Of a stretch of 64,000 nt of DNA, positions 31,148-39,873 are shown piece after piece. The stretch is from Haemophilus parainfluenzae (GTDB lineage Bacteria > Pseudomonadota > Gammaproteobacteria > Enterobacterales > Pasteurellaceae): contig NZ_CP063110.1 in NCBI RefSeq assembly GCF_014931275.1, positions 721,001-785,000 of the forward strand, read 5' to 3'. A program made the translations under genes and the position numbers. The notes beneath the pieces are model-generated. The model was not told the DNA's origin. It searched no databases and saw only the letters and a program-made list of their open reading frames with translations. How positions within the stretch are numbered: position 1 is the stretch's first letter; the number at the start of each line of letters is the position of its first letter.

Positions 31148-31993
31148 TTATTCCGGTACAATCCATTCCACTGTCCAACTTCCCGTACCTTCAGGGATGA
31201 GCGTTTGGGTCAAATAAGGCAAAATGGACTTCATTTGTTGTTCTAATTGCCAAGGTGGATTAATCACGACCATACCACTCGCGGTCATACCACGTTGATC
31301 GCTATCAGGGCGAACAGCCAATTCAATTTTCAAAATTTTACGAATTCCTGTTGCTTCTAATCCTTTAAAAATGCGTTTTGTTTGTTGGCGTAGTACCACG
31401 GGATACCAAATCGCATAAGTGCCTGTTGCAAAGCGTTTATAACCCTCTTCGATCGCTTTCACGACGAGATCATAATCTTCTTTTAATTCATAAGGCGGAT
31501 CAATAAGCACTAAACCACGGCGTTCTTTGGGTGGAAGTGTCGCTTTGAGTTGTTGGAAACCATTTTCTGATTTTGTGGTGATATTCTTGAATTCTTTAAA
31601 ATTATTCCGTAACAATGGAAAATCGCTCGGGTGTAATTCTGTCAGTAATGCACGATCTTGAGAACGCAATAATTGCGCGGCAATCATTGGAGATCCAGCA
31701 TAATAGCGTAATTCTTTACCGCCATAATTGAGCTTTTTAATGAGATCCACGTAGCGAGCAACTTCTTCGGGTAAATCTGTTCTTTCCCAAAGTCTCCCAA
31801 TTCCCTCTTTATATTCGCCGGTTTTTTCTGATTCGTTAGAATTTAAGCGATAACGACCGACACCTGAATGGGTGTCGAGATAGTAGAAACCTTTTTCTTT
31901 CAGCGAGAGATTTTCCAAAATCAGCATCAACACGATGTGTTTTAGCACATCGGCATGGTTGCCGGCATGGAAACTGTGACGATAACTTAACAT
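31148..31993 (-). CDS. rlmJ: 23S rRNA (adenine2030-N6)-methyltransferase RlmJ
   Basis: This 281-residue SAM-dependent methyltransferase modifies A2030 of 23S rRNA. MLSYRHSFHAGNHADVLKH is the typical N terminus, and the catalytic DPPYE motif is present (VLIDPPYELKEDYD). It lies downstream of mrcA on the same strand, separated by a strong terminator. The same neighbourhood beside ponA and the com genes exists in H. influenzae as I recall. Confidence 0.94.
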   Translation of the reverse strand: MLSYRHSFHAGNHADVLKHIVLMLILENLSLKEKGFYYLDTHSGVGRYRLNSNESEKTGEYKEGIGRLWERTDLPEEVARYVDLIKKLNYGGKELRYYAGSPMIAAQLLRSQDRALLTELHPSDFPLLRNNFKEFKNITTKSENGFQQLKATLPPKERRGLVLIDPPYELKEDYDLVVKAIEEGYKRFATGTYAIWYPVVLRQQTKRIFKGLEATGIRKILKIELAVRPDSDQRGMTASGMVVINPPWQLEQQMKSILPYLTQTLIPEGTGSWTVEWIVPE

Positions 31994-32012
31994 GGTTTGT
32001 CCTTTTGACGTA

Positions 32013-32044
32013 AAAAAGTGCGGTCAAAATTAACCGCACTTTTA
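32013..32044 (-). terminator. mrcA terminator from uptake-sequence pair
   Basis: AAGTGCGGT (32016-32024) pairs with ACCGCACTT (32033-32041), an 11-bp stem when flanking bases are included. Read on the minus strand it is followed by a run of six T residues, as expected after mrcA. Confidence 0.85.
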
Positions 32045-32056
32045 GTATTTAAATCG

Positions 32057-34669
32057 TTAGAATAATTCTTCTGGTTGCGTTGCTGGAATCGCGTCTTTGG
32101 TTTTGCCGGTTCCACCATTTAAGCGTTGTTGCAACTCTGGTGGGACATAATAACCGCGCTCTTGCATTTCTGCAACATAAGTGCGTTTAGGCTCGGTACC
32201 AACGATAAAGTATTCTTTACGACCACCACCCTCAGAAAGTAAACCCGAGTTACTATCAATGGTTTTTTCCATGATGTTTGGTGGAAGTTCAAGTTGACGT
32301 TCTGGTATATCAGAAAGTGCCGCTTTCATATAAGCGACCCACGCCGGCATTGCGGTTTTCGCACCTACTTCACCTTTACCTAATACGCGTTTGTTATCAT
32401 CGAAACCGACATAGGTTGTGGTGACTAAGTTTGCACCAAAACCTGCATACCAAGCCACTTTCGCACTATTGGTTGTACCGGTTTTACCACCTATATCACT
32501 ACGCTTAATACTTTGCGCGATACGCCAGCTGGTACCTTTCCAACCGAGACCTTGTTCACCATAAATCGCCGTATTTAATGCGCTACGAATTAAGAAGGCT
32601 AATTCGCCGCTAATCACACGAGGCGCATATTCTTGTTTCGCCACGCCGTCTTTCGCATCAGCCATTAAATCAACAGAACCATCGTTTAATGCTGATGTTT
32701 GAAGCTCTGGTAAGTCAGGTACGTTCTCAGGTTGTTGATCGCCTTCTTCCGTATCCGTGTTGTTATTACCTTGCGCTGATTTTAGGTTATCTGGATTAGC
32801 CACTTCTGCAACATCTTTAAAACCATCAATTTTATCTTTGGTTTCACCATAAATCACAGGAATGTCATTACAAGTGATACAAGCAATTTTCGGGTTAGCA
32901 ATAAATAAATCTTTACCCGTGTTATCTTGAATTTTTTCGATGAGGTAAGGATCAATCAAGAAACCACCGTTATCAAAGACCGCATAAGCACGCGCCATTT
33001 CAAGCGGTGTGAAAGAAGCCGCACCTAATGCAAGCGCTTCACTCGCAAAATATTGGTCACGCTTGAATCCAAATCGTTGTAAGAATTCAGCGGTGAAATC
33101 AACACCCGCAGTTTGTAACGCTCTGATCGCAATCATGTTTTTAGATTGGCCTAAACCCACACGTAAACGCATTGGACCGTCATAACGATCAGGTGAGTTT
33201 TTCGGTTGCCACAAGGGTTGTCCTGGTTTTTGAATGGAGATAGGACTATCTTGCAATACGCTTGAAAGGGTTAAACCTTTTTCTAATGCCGCAGCATAAA
33301 TAAATGGTTTAATCGAAGAACCTACTTGCACTAAAGATTGGGTTGCACGGTTAAATTTACTTTGTTCGTAACTAAAACCACCCACCATGGCCTCAATTGC
33401 ACCATTATCTGAGTTTAATGAAACTAATGCAGAGTTAGCTGCTGGAATTTGGCCTAACACCCACTCACCGTTATCACGTTTACGAATCCAAATCTGTTCA
33501 CCCACTTTAACGGGTGATTTACCTGCCCAACGCATTGCGTTTGAAGACAGCGTCATCGTTTCATTGTTAGCTAAAAGTAATTCCGCACCATTTTTACCCA
33601 ATGCGGTTACCGCTGCAGGAATAAAAGGTTCTGAATCAGGTAATTTTTTCAAGAAAGCGACAATGCGCTCGTTATCCCATACAGCTTCACCTTTTTTCCA
33701 TAGTGGCGCGCCACCACGCCAGCCATGACGCATATCATAATCGATCAGGTTATTACGTACGGCTTTTTGTGCTTCCGCTTGATCTTTTGACAGTACAGTT
33801 GTGAAGACTTTATAACCTTTGGTGTAAGCATCTTCCTCACCAAAACGTTTCACCATTTCTTGACGAACCATTTCAGTCACATAGTCTGCACGGAATTCAA
33901 ATTTTGCACCGTGATAACTTGCTACGATTGGCTCTTTGATGGCTGCATCATATTCTGCTTTGGTGATTTTGTTTTCATCCAACATGCGGCCCAATACCAC
34001 ATTACGGCGTTCTTCAGCACGTTTTGGTGAATATAATGGGTTCATTGTTGAAGGTGCTTTTGGTAAGCCTGCAATCACAGCCATTTCAGAGAGCGTTAAT
34101 TCATCTAAGTTTTTACCAAAGTAGGTTTGTGCAGCGGCTGCGACACCATAAGAACGATAGCCTAAGAAAATTTTATTCAAATAAAGCTCTAAAATTTCCT
34201 GTTTGCTCAAGGTATTTTCAATTTCAACCGCTAATACCGCTTCACGTACTTTACGAATAAGTTTTTTTTCTGGGGTTAAGAAGAAGTTACGCGCAAGCTG
34301 TTGTGTAATAGTACTTGCACCTTGAGAGGCTCCACCATTGCTGACTGCAACATAAATTGCACGGGCAATACCAATTGGGTCTAAACCATGATGGTCATAA
34401 AAGCGACTATCTTCCGTTGCTAAGAAGGCATCTTGCAAACGTTGAGGCACATTTTCTAGCTTCACCGGAATACGGCGTTGTTCACCGACTTCACCGATTA
34501 ATTTTCCATCCGCCGTATAGATTTGCATTGGTTGTTGCAATTCAACGGTTTTTAAGCTTTCTACCGACGGTAAGGAGGATTTTAAGTGAAAATAAAACAC
34601 TCCACCGGCAACTAACCCCAGTATACATATCGTAAATAGGGTACTTAATATTAATTTTGCGATCCGCAT
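32057..34669 (-). CDS. mrcA: Penicillin-binding protein 1A (glycosyltransferase/transpeptidase)
   Basis: This 870-residue bifunctional peptidoglycan synthase (ponA in H. influenzae) has a short cytoplasmic N terminus, a membrane helix (about 5-27), a family 51 glycosyltransferase domain with catalytic glutamate in ATEDSRFYDHHG (Glu86), and a transpeptidase domain with SSIK (Ser451-Lys454), a GQSKN segment and KTGTT. It polymerises and crosslinks cell wall in the periplasm. Its start codon is embedded in the CRP-S site of the divergent comA operon. Confidence 0.96.
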   Translation of the reverse strand: MRIAKLILSTLFTICILGLVAGGVFYFHLKSSLPSVESLKTVELQQPMQIYTADGKLIGEVGEQRRIPVKLENVPQRLQDAFLATEDSRFYDHHGLDPIGIARAIYVAVSNGGASQGASTITQQLARNFFLTPEKKLIRKVREAVLAVEIENTLSKQEILELYLNKIFLGYRSYGVAAAAQTYFGKNLDELTLSEMAVIAGLPKAPSTMNPLYSPKRAEERRNVVLGRMLDENKITKAEYDAAIKEPIVASYHGAKFEFRADYVTEMVRQEMVKRFGEEDAYTKGYKVFTTVLSKDQAEAQKAVRNNLIDYDMRHGWRGGAPLWKKGEAVWDNERIVAFLKKLPDSEPFIPAAVTALGKNGAELLLANNETMTLSSNAMRWAGKSPVKVGEQIWIRKRDNGEWVLGQIPAANSALVSLNSDNGAIEAMVGGFSYEQSKFNRATQSLVQVGSSIKPFIYAAALEKGLTLSSVLQDSPISIQKPGQPLWQPKNSPDRYDGPMRLRVGLGQSKNMIAIRALQTAGVDFTAEFLQRFGFKRDQYFASEALALGAASFTPLEMARAYAVFDNGGFLIDPYLIEKIQDNTGKDLFIANPKIACITCNDIPVIYGETKDKIDGFKDVAEVANPDNLKSAQGNNNTDTEEGDQQPENVPDLPELQTSALNDGSVDLMADAKDGVAKQEYAPRVISGELAFLIRSALNTAIYGEQGLGWKGTSWRIAQSIKRSDIGGKTGTTNSAKVAWYAGFGANLVTTTYVGFDDNKRVLGKGEVGAKTAMPAWVAYMKAALSDIPERQLELPPNIMEKTIDSNSGLLSEGGGRKEYFIVGTEPKRTYVAEMQERGYYVPPELQQRLNGGTGKTKDAIPATQPEELF

Positions 34670-34676
34670 CGTAAAA
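34655..34676 (+). promoter_or_regulatory. CRP-S (competence regulatory element) of the comA operon
   Basis: TGCGA, six bases (TCCGCA), TCGTA, flanked by TTT and AAA: a near-match to the CRP-S consensus TGCGA-N6-TCGCA that needs CRP plus Sxy in Haemophilus. It overlaps the mrcA initiator ATG (34667-34669). A plausible -10, TATGAT (34714-34719), would place transcription about 60-61 bases from the site centre, class I geometry. Confidence 0.8.
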
Positions 34677-34768
34677 TTCTCTCTGGTTTAATGAATATTC
34701 AAAAAATAAAAATTATGATTTTGGCTGCTAAGTATAAAAGATTAATCCCTTAAAGAATAGGAAAGAAT

Positions 34769-35611
34769 ATGGGAATTGCCAATAGAAAGCAGCAAAAACT
34801 ACAAATTGGTGTGAGTAAACAACAAGATAACCTCTATTTTGTTTGGCTAGATGAATTACACAAAGTTCAATCAATTTGTTTAAATACGCAACAAAAAGAT
34901 ATTTTTTCCCAGTTATTGCCTCATTTGCCACAAAAAAACAGTCAATGCTGTTTTGTTGGCGCCATTTCGCCCCACTTAACTTGGTCTAAAACGCTCATTT
35001 TACCACAAACACTCAATGCCCAGGAATGTGAACAACAATGTCGTTTTATTTTGCAAAAAGAATTACCGATTCCTTTGGATGAATTATGGTTTGATTATCT
35101 TACCACGCCATTAAAACAAGGTTTCCGTTTGGATATCACGGCGATTCGACAAGAAAGCGCCAATGCAGAATTAGAAAAATATTTGCCGCTAAAATTGACC
35201 GCACTTGATTTACTGAATAACAGTATTTTACGTGCATTTTATGCCATTTTAGGTCAAGAGCCGGTTAACACCTTATTTTTATATCAAGATCAACAAGGAT
35301 GTCTCGCCGTTTGTGAACGCTTACAACAACGACAAGTTTTGCAATCTCAAGGTGATTTATCCGAACTTTATCAACAATTTATCCAACGCTTTCCCGAAAC
35401 GATAGAACAGGTTTATGTGTATCAAACGCCCGATATGTTGAATTTACACACAATCGAATTACAGCCTCAGGATTGGCAGCGTATCGAAACAGATCTTCCT
35501 TTCATTGCTTTAGGTAATGCACTTTGGCAAACCGATTTAAAGCTAGTGGATTTATCTTTAAAACCACCCGCACTTTTGCCTACAATTAATCGGGAGAGTG
35601 GTGATGTTTAG
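34769..35611 (+). CDS. comA: Competence protein ComA (PilM-like)
   Basis: This 280-residue protein is the first of the comA-F operon. It corresponds to the cytoplasmic PilM-like actin-fold component of the DNA-uptake type IV pilus, though sequence conservation is low. The start has AGGAAAG upstream. An uptake core lies in the gene (35198-35206). Its 3' end overlaps comB by eight bases. Identification relies mainly on gene order and on the downstream secretin. Confidence 0.85.
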   Translation: MGIANRKQQKLQIGVSKQQDNLYFVWLDELHKVQSICLNTQQKDIFSQLLPHLPQKNSQCCFVGAISPHLTWSKTLILPQTLNAQECEQQCRFILQKELPIPLDELWFDYLTTPLKQGFRLDITAIRQESANAELEKYLPLKLTALDLLNNSILRAFYAILGQEPVNTLFLYQDQQGCLAVCERLQQRQVLQSQGDLSELYQQFIQRFPETIEQVYVYQTPDMLNLHTIELQPQDWQRIETDLPFIALGNALWQTDLKLVDLSLKPPALLPTINRESGDV

Positions 35612-36116
35612 CCTTAATTTATTACCTTGGCGCTTAGAACAACATCAAAAGGCTTTTCGTCATTTTATGTGGCAAGGTTTAATTTGGCTAGCTTGCTCAG
35701 TTTTGATTGTTGTTGGATTGAACCAACTCAATGAACAACAAGGGCAAACTCTAAATCAGGCAAAAGAAAAACTGACACAAATAACTCATCAAGTCCATCA
35801 GAAACGCATTCAGGTTCAGCAACTACAAAGTAGTCTGAAAGAAATGAATGAGCTGACAGAAATGGATACGAAATATGTGTATCGAATGCTTAATTTATTA
35901 ACTGAGCTGCCATTAAAACAGGGCGAGTTAGATGAATTTACGCTCAATGCTAAGCAAATTGTCCTTTCAGGCATGACAGAAAGCCAACAAGAGTTTGAGG
36001 AGATACATCAATTTCTCAAACGCCATTTTACAGAGGTTAACTTAACTAAGTTTCAGCCAGTGCAACAGCAGTTATTTTTTCAATTTGATATTCATTTATC
36101 GGAGTCTGTGCAATGA
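35604..36116 (+). CDS. comB: Competence protein ComB (PilN-like)
   Basis: This 170-residue protein begins MFSLNLLPWRLEQHQ, the PilN-type NLLPWR cytoplasmic motif that contacts the PilM-like partner, followed by one membrane helix (about 25-43) and a coiled-coil periplasmic region. The ATG at 35604 is preferred to two upstream in-frame GTG codons. It overlaps comA by eight and comC by four bases. Confidence 0.85.
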   Translation: MFSLNLLPWRLEQHQKAFRHFMWQGLIWLACSVLIVVGLNQLNEQQGQTLNQAKEKLTQITHQVHQKRIQVQQLQSSLKEMNELTEMDTKYVYRMLNLLTELPLKQGELDEFTLNAKQIVLSGMTESQQEFEEIHQFLKRHFTEVNLTKFQPVQQQLFFQFDIHLSESVQ

Positions 36117-36655
36117 GGAACTTTATCCATGAGCTTGTTCAAAAAAGTGCACAAAGTTGGTTTGGGAGATGGCTTCGATTACCTCAAATGGTCCATGCTG
36201 CCTTTTGGTTGAGTGCATTAAGTGCGGTCATCTTTTTACCTGTTTTTCGTTACGTTGAAAATAGCAACGAACGACATCGACTTGACGCAGAATTGAGTTT
36301 GCAGCAGCAAGAGTGGGATAAACAGGAAAAGATTTTACAAACCTTAAGGCAAAAGTCAGACAGCCGACAACTTTCTCCAGAATTAGCTAATTCTGTGTTG
36401 CCAATTAATCAGCATGTACAGGCGTTATTAAATGGGCGACTTCGAGCGTTGGATTTACGTTGGGATTTTTCTCAACATACTTTGTTGCATTTGTCATTGC
36501 AAGGCTATTTTGTCGATTTACAGCAATTTTTGACCGCACTTTTAAACGATGTTCCTACACTTTCTTTAACTCAATTAAACATTGAGAAATTAGATGAAGA
36601 GGAAAATGCTTCTATTACATGCGAGTTAATTTTCCAACTAAATAAGGACAAATAA
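36113..36655 (+). CDS. comC: Competence protein ComC (PilO-like)
   Basis: This 180-residue protein has a single N-terminal membrane helix (about 25-45), a coiled-coil stretch, and a small periplasmic domain, as in PilO-type alignment proteins. The ATGA overlap with comB and TAATG overlap with comD indicate coupled translation. Two uptake cores lie inside the gene (36220-36228 and 36533-36541). Confidence 0.85.
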   Translation: MRNFIHELVQKSAQSWFGRWLRLPQMVHAAFWLSALSAVIFLPVFRYVENSNERHRLDAELSLQQQEWDKQEKILQTLRQKSDSRQLSPELANSVLPINQHVQALLNGRLRALDLRWDFSQHTLLHLSLQGYFVDLQQFLTALLNDVPTLSLTQLNIEKLDEEENASITCELIFQLNKDK

Positions 36656-37038
36656 TGAAAAAGCTTTTCTTAATCTTGATAGCGTTTTTTTCTGTATCAG
36701 CATTTTCGCAAGATCCTTTTGATCGTAAACAAAGAGAACAAACCGAATATCCAAAAGAGGGGCTCACCCTACCGCCGGTGTCGACTTGCGTGTATTCGGA
36801 GCCGAGACTGGCGGAGGAACGCCCATTGGCTCAGCTACATGTTGTGGGAGTCGTGCAATATGGTAAACAGACAGAAGTGTTATTTAATGATGATGGGTAT
36901 ATTCTGTCTGTTCAAGTCGGGCAGAGGATTGGAAAAGAAGGCTATTTAATCGAAAAAGTGAGTAAAAACAGCGTGACGCTTCAAAGTTATAAAGCAGGGC
37001 AATGTGAACAAACGAGCTCAATCATAATGAGATTTTAA
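36655..37038 (+). CDS. comD: Competence protein ComD (PilP-like)
   Basis: This 127-residue exported protein has a signal peptide (MKKLFLILIAFFSVSAFS, cleavage near residue 18) and a small beta-rich domain (VVGVVQYGKQTEVLFNDDGYILSVQVGQRIG) typical of PilP, the periplasmic link to the secretin. No lipobox cysteine is visible. It begins within the comC stop codon and ends one base before comE. Confidence 0.83.
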   Translation: MKKLFLILIAFFSVSAFSQDPFDRKQREQTEYPKEGLTLPPVSTCVYSEPRLAEERPLAQLHVVGVVQYGKQTEVLFNDDGYILSVQVGQRIGKEGYLIEKVSKNSVTLQSYKAGQCEQTSSIIMRF

Positions 37039-37039
37039 A

Positions 37040-38422
37040 ATGATAAAGCAGAAAATAAAAACAAAGTGCGGTCAGTTTTTAATGTGTTTTTTGATCCTAT
37101 GGACAACCTACTCAGCGGCAGAGAATCGCGTATTTTCACTTCGCTTAAAGCAAGCTCCCATGGTGGCGACACTCCAACAACTTGCTCTTGAGCAAAATGC
37201 TAATTTAATGATTGATGATGAGCTAGAAGGAACGCTTTCATTACAATTAGAGAACGTAGATTTTGATCGTTTATTGCGTTCTGTCGCAAAAATCAAAGGG
37301 CTCTCTTTTTATCAAGAAAATAATATTTATTATTTGGGTAAGCCTTCTCAACATGAACAATATGCAGAGAAAATGACAGAACCGATGGCAATTAGCGGGG
37401 AAAGTTTGTCTAGTGAAACACCACTTGTGAGTACAACGATTAAACTGCATTTTGCTAAGGCCTCTGATGTGATGAAATCTTTAACAACAGGGAGCGGTTC
37501 TTTGCTTTCACCTAGCGGCACAATTACATTTGATGATCGAAGCAATGTGTTACTGATTCAGGATGATGCACGTTCTGTCAAAAATATCAAAAAATTAATT
37601 GCAGAACTGGATAAACCCATTGAACAAATTGTCATTGAAGCACGTATTGTGACGATTACTGATGAAAGCCTGAAAGAGTTAGGTGTACGTTGGGGCATTT
37701 TTAATCCTACTGAGGCTGCCCATAGAGTGAGTGGCAGTCTAGATGCAAATGGCTTTAGTAATATCAGTAATAATTTAAACGTGAATTTTGCGACAATGGT
37801 CACGCCAGCTGGCTCATTAGCACTTCAAGTGGCTAAAATTAATGGCCGATTATTAGACTTAGAATTAACCGCACTTGAACGTGAAAATAACGTAGAAATT
37901 ATTGCAAGCCCTCGCTTACTTACGACCAACAAGAAAAGTGCAAGCATCAAACAAGGGACAGAAATTCCTTATGTGGTGACGAATGGGAAAAATGATACAC
38001 AGTCAGTAGAGTTTCGCGAGGCTGTCTTAGGATTGGAAGTCACTCCGCATATTTCTAAGGATAATAATATCTTATTGGATTTATTAGTCAGTCAAAATTC
38101 CCCGGGTAATCGCGTGGCTTACGGGCAAAATGAAGTGGTATCCATTGATAAACAGGAAATTAATACGCAAGTTTTTGCCAAAGATGGCGAAACAATTGTA
38201 TTGGGTGGTGTATTCCACGATACGATCACGAAAGGTGTCGATAAAGTACCATTATTGGGCGATATTCCAGGTATTAAACGCTTATTTAGTAAGGAAAGCG
38301 AACGTCATCAAAAGCGAGAGCTTGTAATTTTTGTGACCCCTCATATTTTGAAACAAGGTGAAAGAATGGAAATGGCTAAGAAAGAAAAGCATTTTAAGCA
38401 AATTGAAAAAGCGAAAAAATAA
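37040..38422 (+). CDS. comE: Competence secretin ComE (PilQ-like)
   Basis: This 460-residue precursor has a signal peptide (cleavage after YSAA near residue 28), N-terminal secretin/TonB short domains from about residue 33, and a C-terminal secretin pore ending VPLLGDIPGIKRLFS...ELVIFVTPHIL. It forms the outer-membrane channel for the DNA-uptake pseudopilus. An uptake core (37064-37072) is encoded in the signal-peptide region as KCGQF, and another lies at 37868-37876. Confidence 0.93.
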   Translation: MIKQKIKTKCGQFLMCFLILWTTYSAAENRVFSLRLKQAPMVATLQQLALEQNANLMIDDELEGTLSLQLENVDFDRLLRSVAKIKGLSFYQENNIYYLGKPSQHEQYAEKMTEPMAISGESLSSETPLVSTTIKLHFAKASDVMKSLTTGSGSLLSPSGTITFDDRSNVLLIQDDARSVKNIKKLIAELDKPIEQIVIEARIVTITDESLKELGVRWGIFNPTEAAHRVSGSLDANGFSNISNNLNVNFATMVTPAGSLALQVAKINGRLLDLELTALERENNVEIIASPRLLTTNKKSASIKQGTEIPYVVTNGKNDTQSVEFREAVLGLEVTPHISKDNNILLDLLVSQNSPGNRVAYGQNEVVSIDKQEINTQVFAKDGETIVLGGVFHDTITKGVDKVPLLGDIPGIKRLFSKESERHQKRELVIFVTPHILKQGERMEMAKKEKHFKQIEKAKK

Positions 38423-38442
38423 AAGAGCAGTCAATTTCTCTC

Positions 38443-39132
38443 ATGTTTTCTCATTTTTTTCAATTTAGCTGTGTGCATTGCAAGCGATCTATTCATCTTG
38501 GTCGAAATGGATTGTGTAGTCGATGCCAAAAGAAAGTTAAAACTTTCCCTTATTGTGGGCGATGTGGTTCCCCCTTGCAGCATTATGCAATGGGCTGTGG
38601 ACATTGTTTGAGAAATGAACCCGCTTGGGATCGTATTGTGATTATTGGGCATTACCTCGAACCACTTTCTTCACTTATTCATCGTTTTAAATTCCAAAAA
38701 CAGTTTTGGTTAGATCGCAGTTTATCGCGTTTGCTTTATCTTGCGGTGCGAGAGGCAAGACGAACACATGGACTCCCTCTACCACAAGCGATTATCCCCG
38801 TACCACTATATCATTTTCGACAGTGGCAACGTGGCTACAACCAGGCTGATTTATTAGCGAACTGGTTAAGTCGCTGGTGTGATGTGCCTAACTGTCATCA
38901 TGTGGTGAAACGGATTAAACATACCCACACTCAACGAGGTTTAACGGCGAAAGATCGACGACACAATCTTAAAAATGCTTTTACAGTGAATACCAAAAAA
39001 TCTTTTCCTTATGAACGTGTCGCTTTGGTAGATGATGTGATTACAACTGGTTCAACGCTGGCAGAGATAGCTAAACAACTTCGAAAATTAGGTGTAAAAG
39101 AAATTCAAGTATGGGGCTTAGCGAGAGCCTAA
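38443..39132 (+). CDS. comF: Competence protein ComF (phosphoribosyltransferase-like)
   Basis: This 229-residue protein has an N-terminal double zinc-ribbon (CVHCKRS, CSRCQKK, CGRCG and CGHC) and a C-terminal phosphoribosyltransferase-type loop VALVDDVITTGSTL. ComF is needed in transformation to move incoming DNA into the cytoplasm, although its biochemical role is unresolved. It lies 20 bases after comE, closing the operon. Confidence 0.93.
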   Translation: MFSHFFQFSCVHCKRSIHLGRNGLCSRCQKKVKTFPYCGRCGSPLQHYAMGCGHCLRNEPAWDRIVIIGHYLEPLSSLIHRFKFQKQFWLDRSLSRLLYLAVREARRTHGLPLPQAIIPVPLYHFRQWQRGYNQADLLANWLSRWCDVPNCHHVVKRIKHTHTQRGLTAKDRRHNLKNAFTVNTKKSFPYERVALVDDVITTGSTLAEIAKQLRKLGVKEIQVWGLARA

Positions 39133-39210
39133 ATTTTTAAAGATAGGATTTGTCTATATCTATAAAAATAGGAATAAATGTAGAAAAAATTGCCGTATAG
39201 GAGTATCATT

Positions 39211-39229
39211 CTTGATATATTGCATCAAG
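39211..39229. promoter_or_regulatory. Inverted repeat upstream of nfuA
   Basis: CTTGAT (39211-39216) and ATCAAG (39224-39229) are separated by seven bases and end 17 bases before the nfuA start, a position that could block ribosome or polymerase access. It does not match the IscR motifs I know. Confidence 0.3.
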
Positions 39230-39245
39230 TATTAGGACTTTATTT

Positions 39246-39830
39246 ATGGAACAAATTTTTATTTCAGATGCTGCACAAGCACATTTTCGGAAACTTTTAG
39301 ATACACAAGAAGAAGGTACAAATATTCGTATTTTTGTCGTGAATCCGGGTACGCCTGGAGCAGAATGTGGCGTGTCTTATTGTCCGCCAAATTCAGTTGA
39401 AGCGACTGATACTGAAATGAAGTATGATACGTTCTCTGCATTTGTAGATGAAATCAGCTTACCGTTTTTAGAAGATGCAGAAATTGATTACGTAACCGAA
39501 GAGCTTGGTGCTCAACTCACTTTAAAAGCACCTAACGCAAAAATGCGTAAAGTTGCAGATGATGCGCCTTTAATTGAGCGCGTAGAGTATGTGATTCAAA
39601 CACAAATCAACCCACAATTAGCCAGCCATGGCGGTAAAATCACGTTAATTGAAATTACCGATGACGGTTATGCAGTTCTACAATTCGGTGGTGGCTGTAA
39701 TGGTTGCTCAATGGTTGATGTAACTTTAAAAGATGGTGTAGAGAAACAATTGGTCGCACTTTTCCCAAATGAACTAAAAGGCGCACGAGATGTAACAGAA
39801 CACCAACGTGGTGAACATTCTTATTACTAA
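39246..39830 (+). CDS. nfuA: Fe-S biogenesis protein NfuA
   Basis: This 194-residue protein has an A-type-like N-terminal domain without the usual cysteines in all positions and a C-terminal Nfu domain with the cluster-binding [13 protein letters not shown] (CxxC). It carries and delivers [4Fe-4S] clusters to target proteins. It follows comF by 113 bases, as in H. influenzae, and has its own upstream AT-rich promoter region. It converges on comM. Confidence 0.95.
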   Translation: MEQIFISDAAQAHFRKLLDTQEEGTNIRIFVVNPGTPGAECGVSYCPPNSVEATDTEMKYDTFSAFVDEISLPFLEDAEIDYVTEELGAQLTLKAPNAKMRKVADDAPLIERVEYVIQTQINPQLASHGGKITLIEITDDGYAVLQFGGGCNGCSMVDVTLKDGVEKQLVALFPNELKGARDVTEHQRGEHSYY

Positions 39831-39843
39831 GAATCGAAGATAA

Positions 39844-39869
39844 AAAAGGGCGAATCATTCGCCCTTTTA
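39844..39869. terminator. Bidirectional nfuA/comM terminator
   Basis: AAAAGGGCGAA (39844-39854) pairs with TTCGCCCTTTT (39858-39868), an 11-bp stem with a 3-base loop and T tracts in both directions. This one is not uptake-sequence derived. Confidence 0.9.
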
Positions 39870-39873
39870 TTTT

